Source: Bacteroidota bacterium (lineage in GTDB: Bacteria > Bacteroidota > Bacteroidia > Bacteroidales > VadinHA17). From it: a stretch of 19,924 nucleotides of DNA. Below are positions 7,288 to 14,764 of the stretch, one piece after another. The position numbers were made by a program, and so were the translations under genes. The DNA lies in the NCBI GenBank assembly GCA_016718875.1, contig JADKBL010000045.1, positions 1 to 19,924 on the forward strand, given 5' to 3'. The number at the start of each line of letters is the position of its first letter. Positions within the stretch are counted from its first letter, which is position 1. The notes under the pieces are model-generated. The model was not told the DNA's origin. It was given only the letters and a program-made list of their open reading frames with translations, and made no database searches.

Positions 7288-7317
7288 AAAAAAGCGGCTT
7301 CCTGAAAGGTAAGCCGC
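7287..7317 (-). terminator. Intrinsic terminator of the bamD-fabI operon
   Basis: On the minus strand a 7-bp GC-rich stem, GCGGCTT/AAGCCGC (7317-7311 with 7300-7294), with a 10-nt loop is followed by seven T (7293-7287). It starts 22 nt after the fabI stop. This is a textbook rho-independent terminator closing the six-gene operon. Confidence 0.88.
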
Positions 7318-7338
7318 CTGAAAAATAGGCTTTTATAC

Positions 7339-8196
7339 TTAGTAAATATCGCTTTTCTTCTCATCGCAATCACACTCCTCAAAACTTTTCTGATACTGTT
7401 CAATTGCCCTGAGGCTCATACCCATACTTGAGAATCCCCCATCGTGAAATAGGTTCTGCATGGTTACTTTTCTTGTAAGATCGGAGAAGAGGGTAATACA
7501 ATAGTCAGCACAATCTTCGGCTGTCGCATTGCCCAGTGGGGACATTCTTTCCGAGAAATCCACAAGCGATGCAAATCCATGAATCCCGCTTCCGGCAGTC
7601 GTAACAGTTGGCGACTGTGAAACAGTATTTATCCTCACTTTGCGATCGCGGCCATAAATATACCCGAAACTCCTTGCTATTGATTCGAGTAGGGCCTTTG
7701 CATCACCCATGTCATTGTAACCTGATAATGTCCTCTGCGCAGCAACGTAAGAAAGAGCAACAACTGATCCCCATTCCTTAATGGCATCCAGCTTGTATGA
7801 AGTCTGAAGAACCCTGTGAAAACTGAGAGCTGAGATATCAAAAGTTTTCAGCATATTCTCATAACTTGTCTGTTCGTAAGGTATGTCTTTCCTTACGTTA
7901 GGAGACATCCCTATTGAATGGAGAATAAAATCGAACTTTCCACCGAAAATCTTCATGCTTTCAGAAAGAAGGTTTTCGATATCCTCCATCTTTGTCGCAT
8001 CAGCTGCAATAACCTTGCTCCCGGTTATCTTAGCCAGCTCATTGATAGTTCCAAGTCTCATGGCTACAGGTGAATTTGTAAGTACAATTTCAGCCCCTTC
8101 CTCATGAGCTTTCAGGGCAACCTGCCATGCAATGGACATTTCATTCAGGGCACCAAAAATGATACCTTTTTTACCTTTTAATAATCCTTCTTTCAT
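7339..8196 (-). CDS. fabI: Enoyl-[acyl-carrier-protein] reductase (NADH), FabI
   Basis: Catalyses the last reduction of each fatty-acid elongation cycle. 285 residues, SDR fold. Seen: nucleotide-binding GALNEMSIAWQVA (15-27), HSIG (93-96), and the FabI-specific active site SYVAAQRTLSGYNDMGDAK with Tyr150 and the catalytic Tyr160-x6-Lys167 pair. The substrate-loop region SPTVTTAGSGI follows at about 195-205, and the NADH-binding C-terminal part ends FHDGGFSSMGMS. The tail (SFEECDCDEKKSDIY) extends beyond the Escherichia enzyme. Last gene of the operon, 17 nt after recN and just before the terminator. Start ATG 8196; no competing start. Confidence 0.96.
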   Translation of the reverse strand: MKEGLLKGKKGIIFGALNEMSIAWQVALKAHEEGAEIVLTNSPVAMRLGTINELAKITGSKVIAADATKMEDIENLLSESMKIFGGKFDFILHSIGMSPNVRKDIPYEQTSYENMLKTFDISALSFHRVLQTSYKLDAIKEWGSVVALSYVAAQRTLSGYNDMGDAKALLESIARSFGYIYGRDRKVRINTVSQSPTVTTAGSGIHGFASLVDFSERMSPLGNATAEDCADYCITLFSDLTRKVTMQNLFHDGGFSSMGMSLRAIEQYQKSFEECDCDEKKSDIY

Positions 8197-8213
8197 TTTT
8201 GTTTTATTGAATG

Positions 8214-9878
8214 TTAATTAATTGCAGCTTTTAGAAGTTCACGGGCATTTTTCATTGCTGTCTCCGTTACCTCACTGCCGCTAAGCAATCTGGCCAATTC
8301 CAGAACACGCTCATCTGCTGATAACAACCGAACCCTGGTAATTGTTGAATCTTTTGTATCATCTTTATAAACATGATAGTGCTTTGTTCCCCGGGAAGCC
8401 ACCTGCGGAAGGTGCGTAATATTAACTACCTGCATATATCTCCCCATCCCTGAGAGTATCTGTCCTACCTTATCGGCAACCTCACCTGATACGCCTGAAT
8501 CAATCTCATCAAAGATAATGGTAGGTAGATTATTATTCTGTGAAAGTAATGATTTGAGACTAAGCATAACTCGTGAAAGTTCTCCGCCTGATGCTATTTT
8601 TGCAAGGTTCTCAGGAGCAATCTGCTTATTGGCCGAAAAAAGAAATTCTGCCGTGTCAATACCTGTTGGCCGGAATTCTGTTCCTTTTATAAAATCTATC
8701 CTGAACCTTGCATTGGGCATTCCAAGCTGCTTCAGCAAATCTGTGATTCTTATTTCCACATCCAGCAGGATTTTTTGTCTTTTGGATGAAATCTCTTCTG
8801 AAAGACTTGCCAGTTCCTTCTCCTCTACTGTAAGCAAGGCTTCAAGCTCCTCCAGCCTCTCATCACTTGACACAAGAGTTTTCAAATGTTCCTTAAGCTC
8901 TTCTTCCTTGACAATCAATTCATTAAGTGTTGCCACTCTGTGCTTCTGGCAAAGAGAATATAAAAGGTCGAGTCTTTCATTTATCTGTGTGAGTCGCTTT
9001 GGGTCTGCCTCTACTGATGAAGCCAGCTTCTCAATCTCAAATGCAAGATCATCAAGTTCTATAACTGATGATTCAGTGCGTGAATAAATGCTTTCAGCTT
9101 CAGGGAAAAAACTCTTTATTTTCGAAATATTGAGTTTAACTTCTCTCAGTAACGAAAGAATGGATGTTTCATCAGAAGAAAGAAGAACAGAAGAACTGTT
9201 CAGGGCAGACTTTATCTCCTCGGCATGATCAAACATTTCCTGTTCAGCTTCAAGTTCTTCCTGTTCGCCCTGTTTAAATTTTGCCTCCCCGATCTGATTA
9301 ATCTGATGCTGGAAATATTCCATATCAGCCCTGATCTTTTCATAACTCTCTTTTAGCTGGGTATATTCTTTCTTAAGCTTCCTGAAGTTCAGATATGAGC
9401 CTCTGTAGTTCTGTATCAATTTAGATGTACCTGCAAATGAATCAATTACACTTAACTGAAAAGAATTATCATGAAGCATAAGTGTCTGATGCTGGGAATG
9501 AATATCAATTAGCCGGTCACCTATCTCCTTCAGGATACCTAAAGTAACCGGAGTATCATTTATGAATGCCCTCGATTTTCCGGCGGGATTTATTTCCCTT
9601 CGTATTGTTGTAACTGACTCATAGTCAAGCTCATTTGATTTAAAAAAATCTTTGAGGTCATAATTCTCAATTCTGAATGTCCCTTCAACAATGCACTTTT
9701 CATCCTTGTCAAGCAGAACTGAAGTATCAGCCCGGGATCCGAGGATAAGAGAGAGTGCTCCGAGAAGGATTGATTTTCCGGCTCCTGTTTCGCCGGTAAT
9801 AATTGTCAGCCCGTTCTCAAGGTCAATATCAAGTTCCCTTATAAGAGCATAGTTCTGAACAAATAGTTTAGCGAGCAT
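8214..9878 (-). CDS. recN: DNA repair protein RecN
   Basis: SMC-like ATPase acting in recombinational repair of double-strand breaks, cytoplasmic. 554 residues, the normal family length. Seen: Walker A GETGAGKS at 29-36 followed by LGSRAD; central coiled coil rich in Glu/Lys/Leu (about 150-375) with a break in the middle as in SMC-like arms; ABC signature SGGELSR at 430-436; Walker B FDEIDSG at 456-462; D-loop/His region NITHLPQVA at about 487. The start is ATG 9878, 7 nt after the DUF4835 stop. The long antisense reading frame across its middle is serine-rich noise. Confidence 0.97.
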   Translation of the reverse strand: MLAKLFVQNYALIRELDIDLENGLTIITGETGAGKSILLGALSLILGSRADTSVLLDKDEKCIVEGTFRIENYDLKDFFKSNELDYESVTTIRREINPAGKSRAFINDTPVTLGILKEIGDRLIDIHSQHQTLMLHDNSFQLSVIDSFAGTSKLIQNYRGSYLNFRKLKKEYTQLKESYEKIRADMEYFQHQINQIGEAKFKQGEQEELEAEQEMFDHAEEIKSALNSSSVLLSSDETSILSLLREVKLNISKIKSFFPEAESIYSRTESSVIELDDLAFEIEKLASSVEADPKRLTQINERLDLLYSLCQKHRVATLNELIVKEEELKEHLKTLVSSDERLEELEALLTVEEKELASLSEEISSKRQKILLDVEIRITDLLKQLGMPNARFRIDFIKGTEFRPTGIDTAEFLFSANKQIAPENLAKIASGGELSRVMLSLKSLLSQNNNLPTIIFDEIDSGVSGEVADKVGQILSGMGRYMQVVNITHLPQVASRGTKHYHVYKDDTKDSTITRVRLLSADERVLELARLLSGSEVTETAMKNARELLKAAIN

Positions 9879-9885
9879 TACTTAT

Positions 9886-10818
9886 TTATTGTGAAGAAGC
9901 AGTATTTATCTTTTCATATTTTGCCTTGTTTGCCGGGTCAATTTCATTAAGGATCACCAATACCCTGCTTTTTTCCTCAGGATAAGCACCTGAATATATA
10001 TTTATGAGCTCATCAGATTTGGAATCTATTACAATCTGAAGAAGATACATGTATGGATCCGGCCTTTTCCTGAAAACCTCCTGCAGAAGCTTGAGGCTCT
10101 CAGACATATTCAGTCTGGCTTCAGCTACCTTCGATTCCATGAGATCGAGTCCTCTCACATAGTACTCATAATTAAACAATCTGACATTCTCATATTCTTT
10201 ATTAAGAACATTCTTTACCAGCCAGTACCTGTTCCTGTTCCTTGAACCGTCAAAGGGTTTCCAGCCAGCTTCCGGGGCGTTCTGAGCATTTGTGACTATT
10301 TTTTCAGCTATCTGAAAGTACTCGGTACCACCTAGAGGGGAGAAGGTATCATAATCAAAACCCAGGATCATATAAGTATAATATGCAAGTACGGAGATCA
10401 GATTAAACCTGTGTGTTGTGGGATCGAATTCAAGAGTCTGAAATTCTACATACCTGAACTGGAAATTGTTATCAACAAAGTTCAGCATTGTTGAATTATA
10501 TGTAGTATTGAATACCGGACGCCGCAGCTGTATCTGGATTGTTCCCTTGAATTCATCTCCTGAAAGCTGATCGGTTAGATTTATCAGGATATTGCAATCG
10601 ATTCTTTCCGAATAACTGAACACATTGTTGGTCCAGATGGTATTATTCATGAAATCATAAATATCCCTCTGCATGTTTTCGAAAACCTCCCTGTTTGATC
10701 CCTGGATCATCTGGGCCGAAATCTGTACATTACAGTTAAGCTCCTGTGAATTTATCCTTAAGGGAAGCAAAACCACGAGAACTAGCAGACAATATTTCAG
10801 AGAGTGTAATAACTTCAT
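9886..10818 (-). CDS. DUF4835-family exported protein
   Basis: 310 residues with a signal peptide at about 1-25 (hydrophobic core LLVLVVLLPL, ends INSQ). It belongs to the DUF4835 family, found in Bacteroidota next to coaBC and recN exactly as here. Seen: NCNVQISAQMIQGSNREVFE near the mature N-terminus; IQIQLRRPVFNTTYNSTMLN; LEFDPTTHRFNLISVLAYYT; GGTEYFQIAEKIV. No catalytic motif is visible. I recall some annotation sources naming this family PorD and linking it to type IX secretion, but I cannot verify this from the sequence. Periplasmic or surface location inferred. Conserved position between coaBC and recN suggests an envelope housekeeping role. Confidence 0.85.
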   Translation of the reverse strand: MKLLHSLKYCLLVLVVLLPLRINSQELNCNVQISAQMIQGSNREVFENMQRDIYDFMNNTIWTNNVFSYSERIDCNILINLTDQLSGDEFKGTIQIQLRRPVFNTTYNSTMLNFVDNNFQFRYVEFQTLEFDPTTHRFNLISVLAYYTYMILGFDYDTFSPLGGTEYFQIAEKIVTNAQNAPEAGWKPFDGSRNRNRYWLVKNVLNKEYENVRLFNYEYYVRGLDLMESKVAEARLNMSESLKLLQEVFRKRPDPYMYLLQIVIDSKSDELINIYSGAYPEEKSRVLVILNEIDPANKAKYEKINTASSQ

Positions 10819-10827
10819 CCCGTAAAA

Positions 10828-12036
10828 TTACTGAATCATTGAAATTACTTTATTAAGAATATCCTTTGCAGCTTCTTCTTTTGATTTCAACTCAAATTTA
10901 TCAATAATATTGTTACGGTCGATTAAAGTGATCTTGTTTGTATCATGTCCAAAACCGGCTCCCTCTTCTTTCAATGAATTCAGAACAACCACATCCAGGT
11001 TCTTTGAATGAAGCTTCTTCCGGGCGTTTTCAATTTCGTTATCGGTCTCGAGGGCAAACCCCACAAGCAACTGTCCCTTCTTTTTCATCTTACCAAGAGC
11101 AGCTGCAATATCGGTGGTAGGTTTCAGAATAAGGTTCAGGTCCGTTTTGTCTTTTTTTATTTTGTTATTTTTTACTTCAGCGGGAGTAAAATCGGCCACT
11201 GCTGCCGAAAGGATTGCTATATCACACTTATGGAATTTAGATATACATTCTTCTGCCATAGAAGCTGCATTTGTAACATTTGTTACAATTATATTCGCTC
11301 CTGCAGGACTAATATTTACCGGTCCAAGTACAAGCTCTACTATAGCTCCCAGATCACTTGCAGCCTGAGCTATGGCAATACCCATCTTTCCGGATGAATA
11401 ATTGCTGATATATCTTACGGGGTCAATTTGCTCACGGGTTGGTCCTGCATTAATCAGGATATGTTTTCCCTTCAGCGGTTTATAGCTTTTTTTTTTTGTA
11501 AAGAAGCCGTTAATCTCCTTTACAATTTCCTCAGGTTCTGCCATCCTGCCTTTTCCGGTAAGACCGCTTGCAAGCTCACCACTTGAAGGTTCAAGTATTG
11601 TGTTACCAAATGCCCTGAGAGTCTCAATATTTATTGTGGTTGACGGATGTGCAAGCATATCCATGTCCATTGATGGAGCTACAAAAACAGGGCATCGTGC
11701 TGAAAGATAGGCTGTAAGCAGAAGATTGTTGGTTATTCCTCCTGCCATCTTTGCAATACTATTTGCTGTTGCAGGCGCAATAAGGTACAAATCTGCCCAG
11801 AGACCAAGATCAACATGGCTGTTCCAGTCTCCGTTTTCAACATTATAGAATGCGGTGAGTACCGGATTCTTAGAAAGGGTTGAAAGAGTAAGAGGGGTAA
11901 TGAACTCCTTTGCGTGTTCTGTCATTACGACTTTTACTTCTGCTCCTTCCTTAACAAGCAACCGGATGATAGTAGCAGTTTTATAAGCTGCTATACCTCC
12001 GGTCACGCCGATAAGAATATGTTTGCCCTTAAGCAT
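10828..12036 (-). CDS. coaBC: Bifunctional phosphopantothenoylcysteine decarboxylase / phosphopantothenate-cysteine ligase CoaBC
   Basis: Makes 4'-phosphopantetheine from 4'-phosphopantothenate in two steps of CoA synthesis. 402 residues. N-terminal CoaC flavoprotein domain (1-180): GVTGGIAAYK (10-19), active-site His74 in NSHVDLG, FMN-binding APATANSIAKMAGG (87-100), PSMDMDML (121-128). C-terminal CoaB domain (about 187-402): INAGPTREQIDPVRYISN, then YSSGKMG and SAAVADFTP. Odd point: the CoaC motif ACGxxGxG, whose Cys (158 in the Escherichia enzyme) completes the decarboxylation, reads ASGLTGKG here, so Ser157 stands at the Cys position. It may be a lineage-wide variant. It lies between rpoZ and the DUF4835 gene in the operon. 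Confidence 0.96.
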   Translation of the reverse strand: MLKGKHILIGVTGGIAAYKTATIIRLLVKEGAEVKVVMTEHAKEFITPLTLSTLSKNPVLTAFYNVENGDWNSHVDLGLWADLYLIAPATANSIAKMAGGITNNLLLTAYLSARCPVFVAPSMDMDMLAHPSTTINIETLRAFGNTILEPSSGELASGLTGKGRMAEPEEIVKEINGFFTKKKSYKPLKGKHILINAGPTREQIDPVRYISNYSSGKMGIAIAQAASDLGAIVELVLGPVNISPAGANIIVTNVTNAASMAEECISKFHKCDIAILSAAVADFTPAEVKNNKIKKDKTDLNLILKPTTDIAAALGKMKKKGQLLVGFALETDNEIENARKKLHSKNLDVVVLNSLKEEGAGFGHDTNKITLIDRNNIIDKFELKSKEEAAKDILNKVISMIQ

Positions 12037-12047
12037 AAAGGCCTGAT

Positions 12048-12380
12048 TTATTTCTGTTTCGAGGGATTCTCAGGATTTCTGTAGAATATTTTATTTTCTT
12101 CGAGTTCCTGTAAGGCAATCAGTGTTGGCTTAGGCAGTCTCTCATAGAATTTAGATATTTCAATCTGCTCACGGTTTTCAAAAACCTCTTCAAGATTATC
12201 GCTGTATGAAGCAAATTCTTCAAGCTTCTTGTTAAGCTCCTGCTTCATTTCAACAGAAATCTGATTTGATCTTCTTGCAACAACTATCACAGTCTCATAA
12301 ATATTTCCTGTGTCCCGTGTCATCAGATCGAGGTTGCGTGTAACTGTAGTTACTGGTGCTGCTGATTTTCTGTAATCCAT
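12048..12380 (-). CDS. rpoZ: DNA-directed RNA polymerase omega subunit (RpoZ/Rpb6-like)
   Basis: Small subunit that helps assemble and stabilise RNA polymerase. 110 residues, the longer form typical of Bacteroidota. Seen: GNIYETVIVVARRSNQIS (26-43), equivalent to the conserved N-terminal helix of omega/Rpb6 where Arg-Arg-Ala/Ser contacts the beta' subunit, then KKLEEFASYSDNLEEVFEN and the C-terminal KPTLIALQELEENKI (about 84-98). It begins 7 nt after the bamD stop and ends 11 nt before coaBC, so it is translated from the operon mRNA. The family is short, but the context bamD-rpoZ-coaBC makes the assignment firm. Confidence 0.9.
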   Translation of the reverse strand: MDYRKSAAPVTTVTRNLDLMTRDTGNIYETVIVVARRSNQISVEMKQELNKKLEEFASYSDNLEEVFENREQIEISKFYERLPKPTLIALQELEENKIFYRNPENPSKQK

Positions 12381-12387
12381 ATAATAA

Positions 12388-13203
12388 TTAATTGTTTGTT
12401 TGAGTATCTGGTATAGCCTCCTTCAGGTATTTGTCTGTTTTCTGAAAAATAGACTTTACATCCCTGGCATAGCGGCTTTCAGGATATTCCTCCATGAATG
12501 AATAATAATCGTCGAGAGTATCCTGGTAACGTGTCTTTTGTTTGTCTGCCATACTAAGTTCAGCATACTGAAAGAGAGAATTAAGCTTGAGGAACATCAT
12601 CTCCTCACGATATTTTGAATTTGCAAATAACTTGAGACTGTTATTAATAGCAACAACCGAAGCCTTGAACTCACCCATATCATAATAGAGTCTTGCACTT
12701 TTGTAATTCTTCTCTACAAGCCTCTCCTCCATTTCCACTATCAGTTTTTTGCATTCCTCAACTTTAGGGCTGTAAGGGAATTTGTTAACAAAAATATTAA
12801 AGCCCTCAATAGCACTCCTGGTATTCTCCTGATCAAGCTCCGGCTTGGGGGCTGTCAGGTAGTCACAATATGCTGCCAGATAATGTGCCTCCTCAGCGTG
12901 CTTTCCAAAAGGGAACTGATCTATGAATGATTTATACTGACTTCCTGCCATAATATAATCTTTCATGCCGTAATAGCTCTGAGCATTAATCCAGTTAAGC
13001 TCCTCTCCTTCTTCTGTAGCCCTGTACCGTGGAAGTATCTGACGAAGCAATTCCGTTGACTTAACATACTTTCCATCGTTATAATACTCAAGAGCTTTCG
13101 TTTTCTTAAGCTCATAGTCAGTACTCTTCAAAAGCTTCTCATACTCGCCGCATGAGCTGACAAGTATCAGAATAACAGGGATGATATATAATCTTAGCCT
13201 CAT
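12388..13203 (-). CDS. bamD: Outer membrane assembly lipoprotein BamD
   Basis: Lipoprotein of the BAM complex, which inserts beta-barrels into the outer membrane. 271 residues from ATG 13203. Seen: signal peptide with lipobox LVSSC (Cys18), then TPR-type helical repeats (KALEYYNDGKYVKSTELL; AGSQYKSFIDQFPFGKHAEE; AIEGFNIFVNKFPYSPKVEE; DDYYSFMEEYPESRYA), the spacing typical of BamD/YfiO. The reading frame could begin five codons earlier at a TTG (13218). That TTG lies inside an exact -7 promoter box (13216-13223), so ATG 13203 is preferred and the leader is very short. First gene of the six-gene operon ending at fabI. Confidence 0.93.
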   Translation of the reverse strand: MRLRLYIIPVILILVSSCGEYEKLLKSTDYELKKTKALEYYNDGKYVKSTELLRQILPRYRATEEGEELNWINAQSYYGMKDYIMAGSQYKSFIDQFPFGKHAEEAHYLAAYCDYLTAPKPELDQENTRSAIEGFNIFVNKFPYSPKVEECKKLIVEMEERLVEKNYKSARLYYDMGEFKASVVAINNSLKLFANSKYREEMMFLKLNSLFQYAELSMADKQKTRYQDTLDDYYSFMEEYPESRYARDVKSIFQKTDKYLKEAIPDTQTNN

Positions 13204-13215
13204 AAAAATGTTGCG

Positions 13216-13223
13216 CAAAAGTA
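13216..13223 (-). promoter_or_regulatory. -7 promoter element of the bamD operon
   Basis: Minus strand TACTTTTG (13223-13216) matches TAnnTTTG exactly. A weak -33 (TATG, one mismatch from TTTG) sits 21 nt upstream. The box ends 12 nt before ATG 13203, so transcripts would have a leader of only a few bases. It should drive the whole bamD-rpoZ-coaBC-DUF4835-recN-fabI operon. Confidence 0.6.
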
Positions 13224-13335
13224 CTCAAATTTTTTTAAACCTTACATATAAACGCAATAATTATGTGTTTATTACCCCCTGAACAGAATGGGCAAATTAG
13301 GTATAAATAGGTATAACGGAACTACATGTTATCTT

Positions 13336-13343
13336 TACTTTTG
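13336..13343 (+). promoter_or_regulatory. -7 promoter element of the alpha-oxoamine synthase gene
   Basis: TACTTTTG on the plus strand matches TAnnTTTG exactly and is identical to the divergent bamD box. It ends 28 nt before ATG 13372. No clear TTTG is seen at the -33 position. It lies downstream of the in-frame ATG at 13288, arguing against that longer start. Confidence 0.55.
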
Positions 13344-13371
13344 TAAAAAATTTTTAAAAACACCTTTTATC

Positions 13372-14616
13372 ATGGATATTTTCAACAAAATAAAATCAAA
13401 CAAAGGAGCACTCGGTCAATATTCAGGGATGGCTGACGGTTATTTCATGTTTCCAAAACTTGAAGGTGAGATTTCTCCCAGAATGAAATTCAGGGGCAAA
13501 GAGGTACTTACATGGAGCCTTAACAACTACCTGGGGCTGGCAAACCTGCCTGAGGTAAGAAAAGCAGATGCAGAAGCAACTGAAAAGTACGGACTGGCAT
13601 ATCCGATGGGAGCAAGAATGATGTCGGGACAAACTACAATGCACGAGAAATTCGAGCAGATGGCGGCTGAATTTGTAAGCAAGGAATCAGCATATCTTCT
13701 TAACTACGGATACCAGGGTATGGTTTCTATTATAGATGCATTGGTTGACAGACATGATGTAATTGTTTATGACTCCGAATCACATGCATGTATAATGGAT
13801 GGACTCAGGCTACATATGGGAAAAAGGTTTGTATTCCCGCATAATGATATTGAAAATTGTGAAAAACAGCTCCAGAGAGCCACAAAGCTTACAGAACAGA
13901 CAGGAGGAGGAATTCTTGTTATCACCGAAGGTGTATTCGGAATGGCCGGAGACCTGGGAAAGCTTGATAAAATAGCTGACCTCAAGAAAAAATACAATTT
14001 CCGTTTCCTTGTTGATGATGCACATGGCTTTGGAACCATGGGAAAAACAGGAGCAGGTACCGGTGAGCATTTCGGAGTACAGGACCAGATAGATATTTAT
14101 TTTGCGACTTTCGCAAAATCAATGGCAGGGATAGGCGGTTTCGTAGCCAGCACTAAGGAAGTGGTTTCATACCTTCGATTCAACCTCAGGTCACAGATAT
14201 ATGCCAAATCATTACCAATGGCAATGACTATCGGCGCGATTAAAAGACTCGAAATCATCAAAGCACATCCTGAATACAGGGAGAAACTGTGGACAATAGT
14301 AAATGCCCTTCAGAAAGGTTTGAAAGAAGCCGGATTAGATCTTGGCAAGACTGAATCACCAGTTACTCCGGTATTTATGAAATGTCCTCTTACACAGGTA
14401 ACCCAGATGATTTATGACCTCAGAGAAAACCACGGAGTATTTTGTTCAGCTGTCATATATCCCGTTGTACCAAAGGATGTTGTGATGTTAAGACTGATAC
14501 CTACAGCCTCTCATTCTCTTGATGATGTAGCCTATACAATAAAAACATTTAAAGAAATCAAGAAAAAGATAGACAATAATGAATATCCGGATAAAATGGC
14601 GGATTTCTCCAAATAA
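13372..14616 (+). CDS. PLP-dependent alpha-oxoamine synthase (serine palmitoyltransferase / KBL type)
   Basis: Fold-type I PLP enzyme that condenses an amino acid with an acyl-CoA. 414 residues from ATG 13372. Seen: WSLNNYLGLANLPEV (48-62), GARMMSGQTTMHEKFE (80-95), stacking His138 in YDSESHACIMDG, VITEGVFGMAGD (183-194), cofactor Asp215 and His218 in VDDAHGFGTMG, and the PLP-binding Lys249 in FATFAKSMAGIGGF. C-terminal RLIPTASHSLDDV. The family includes serine palmitoyltransferase, 2-amino-3-ketobutyrate CoA ligase and BioF. Sequence alone does not settle the substrate. The absence of bio or tdh neighbours and the phylum's sphingolipids make serine palmitoyltransferase attractive, though the classical Bacteroides enzyme is a different branch. 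Monocistronic, with its own promoter and terminator. Confidence 0.88.
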   Translation: MDIFNKIKSNKGALGQYSGMADGYFMFPKLEGEISPRMKFRGKEVLTWSLNNYLGLANLPEVRKADAEATEKYGLAYPMGARMMSGQTTMHEKFEQMAAEFVSKESAYLLNYGYQGMVSIIDALVDRHDVIVYDSESHACIMDGLRLHMGKRFVFPHNDIENCEKQLQRATKLTEQTGGGILVITEGVFGMAGDLGKLDKIADLKKKYNFRFLVDDAHGFGTMGKTGAGTGEHFGVQDQIDIYFATFAKSMAGIGGFVASTKEVVSYLRFNLRSQIYAKSLPMAMTIGAIKRLEIIKAHPEYREKLWTIVNALQKGLKEAGLDLGKTESPVTPVFMKCPLTQVTQMIYDLRENHGVFCSAVIYPVVPKDVVMLRLIPTASHSLDDVAYTIKTFKEIKKKIDNNEYPDKMADFSK

Positions 14617-14635
14617 TTATAGCTAAACCTTTAAA

Positions 14636-14666
14636 AAGCTGCATCTGAAAGTGCAGCTTTTTTTTT
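14636..14666 (+). terminator. Intrinsic terminator after the alpha-oxoamine synthase gene
   Basis: An 8-bp stem AAGCTGCA/TGCAGCTT (14636-14643 with 14652-14659) with an 8-nt loop is followed by seven further T (14660-14666), 20 nt after the stop codon. Classical rho-independent terminator on the plus strand. Confidence 0.9.
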
Positions 14667-14764
14667 ATGCCGGTCGAACATTTCTTCCTGAACATGGTTT
14701 ACTATTCATTACAGCATCCTGAACTATGGCTGTTTAATCCTGAAATAAAGTTTCATAACAGTTT

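Noticed and set aside
8518..9087. 189-codon open frame on the plus strand
   Set aside because: It lies wholly antisense to the coiled-coil region of recN and its product is a low-complexity Ser/Leu-rich string with no domain; it is a codon-usage shadow.
13288..13371. Longer N-terminus for the alpha-oxoamine synthase from ATG 13288
   Set aside because: The extra 28 residues do not look like the family, and an exact -7 promoter box lies inside this stretch.
4489..14727. Shared 14-mer AGCATCCTGAACTA at about 4489 and again at about 14714
   Set aside because: A single 14-base match is expected by chance in about 20 kb of AT-rich sequence and the contexts are unrelated.
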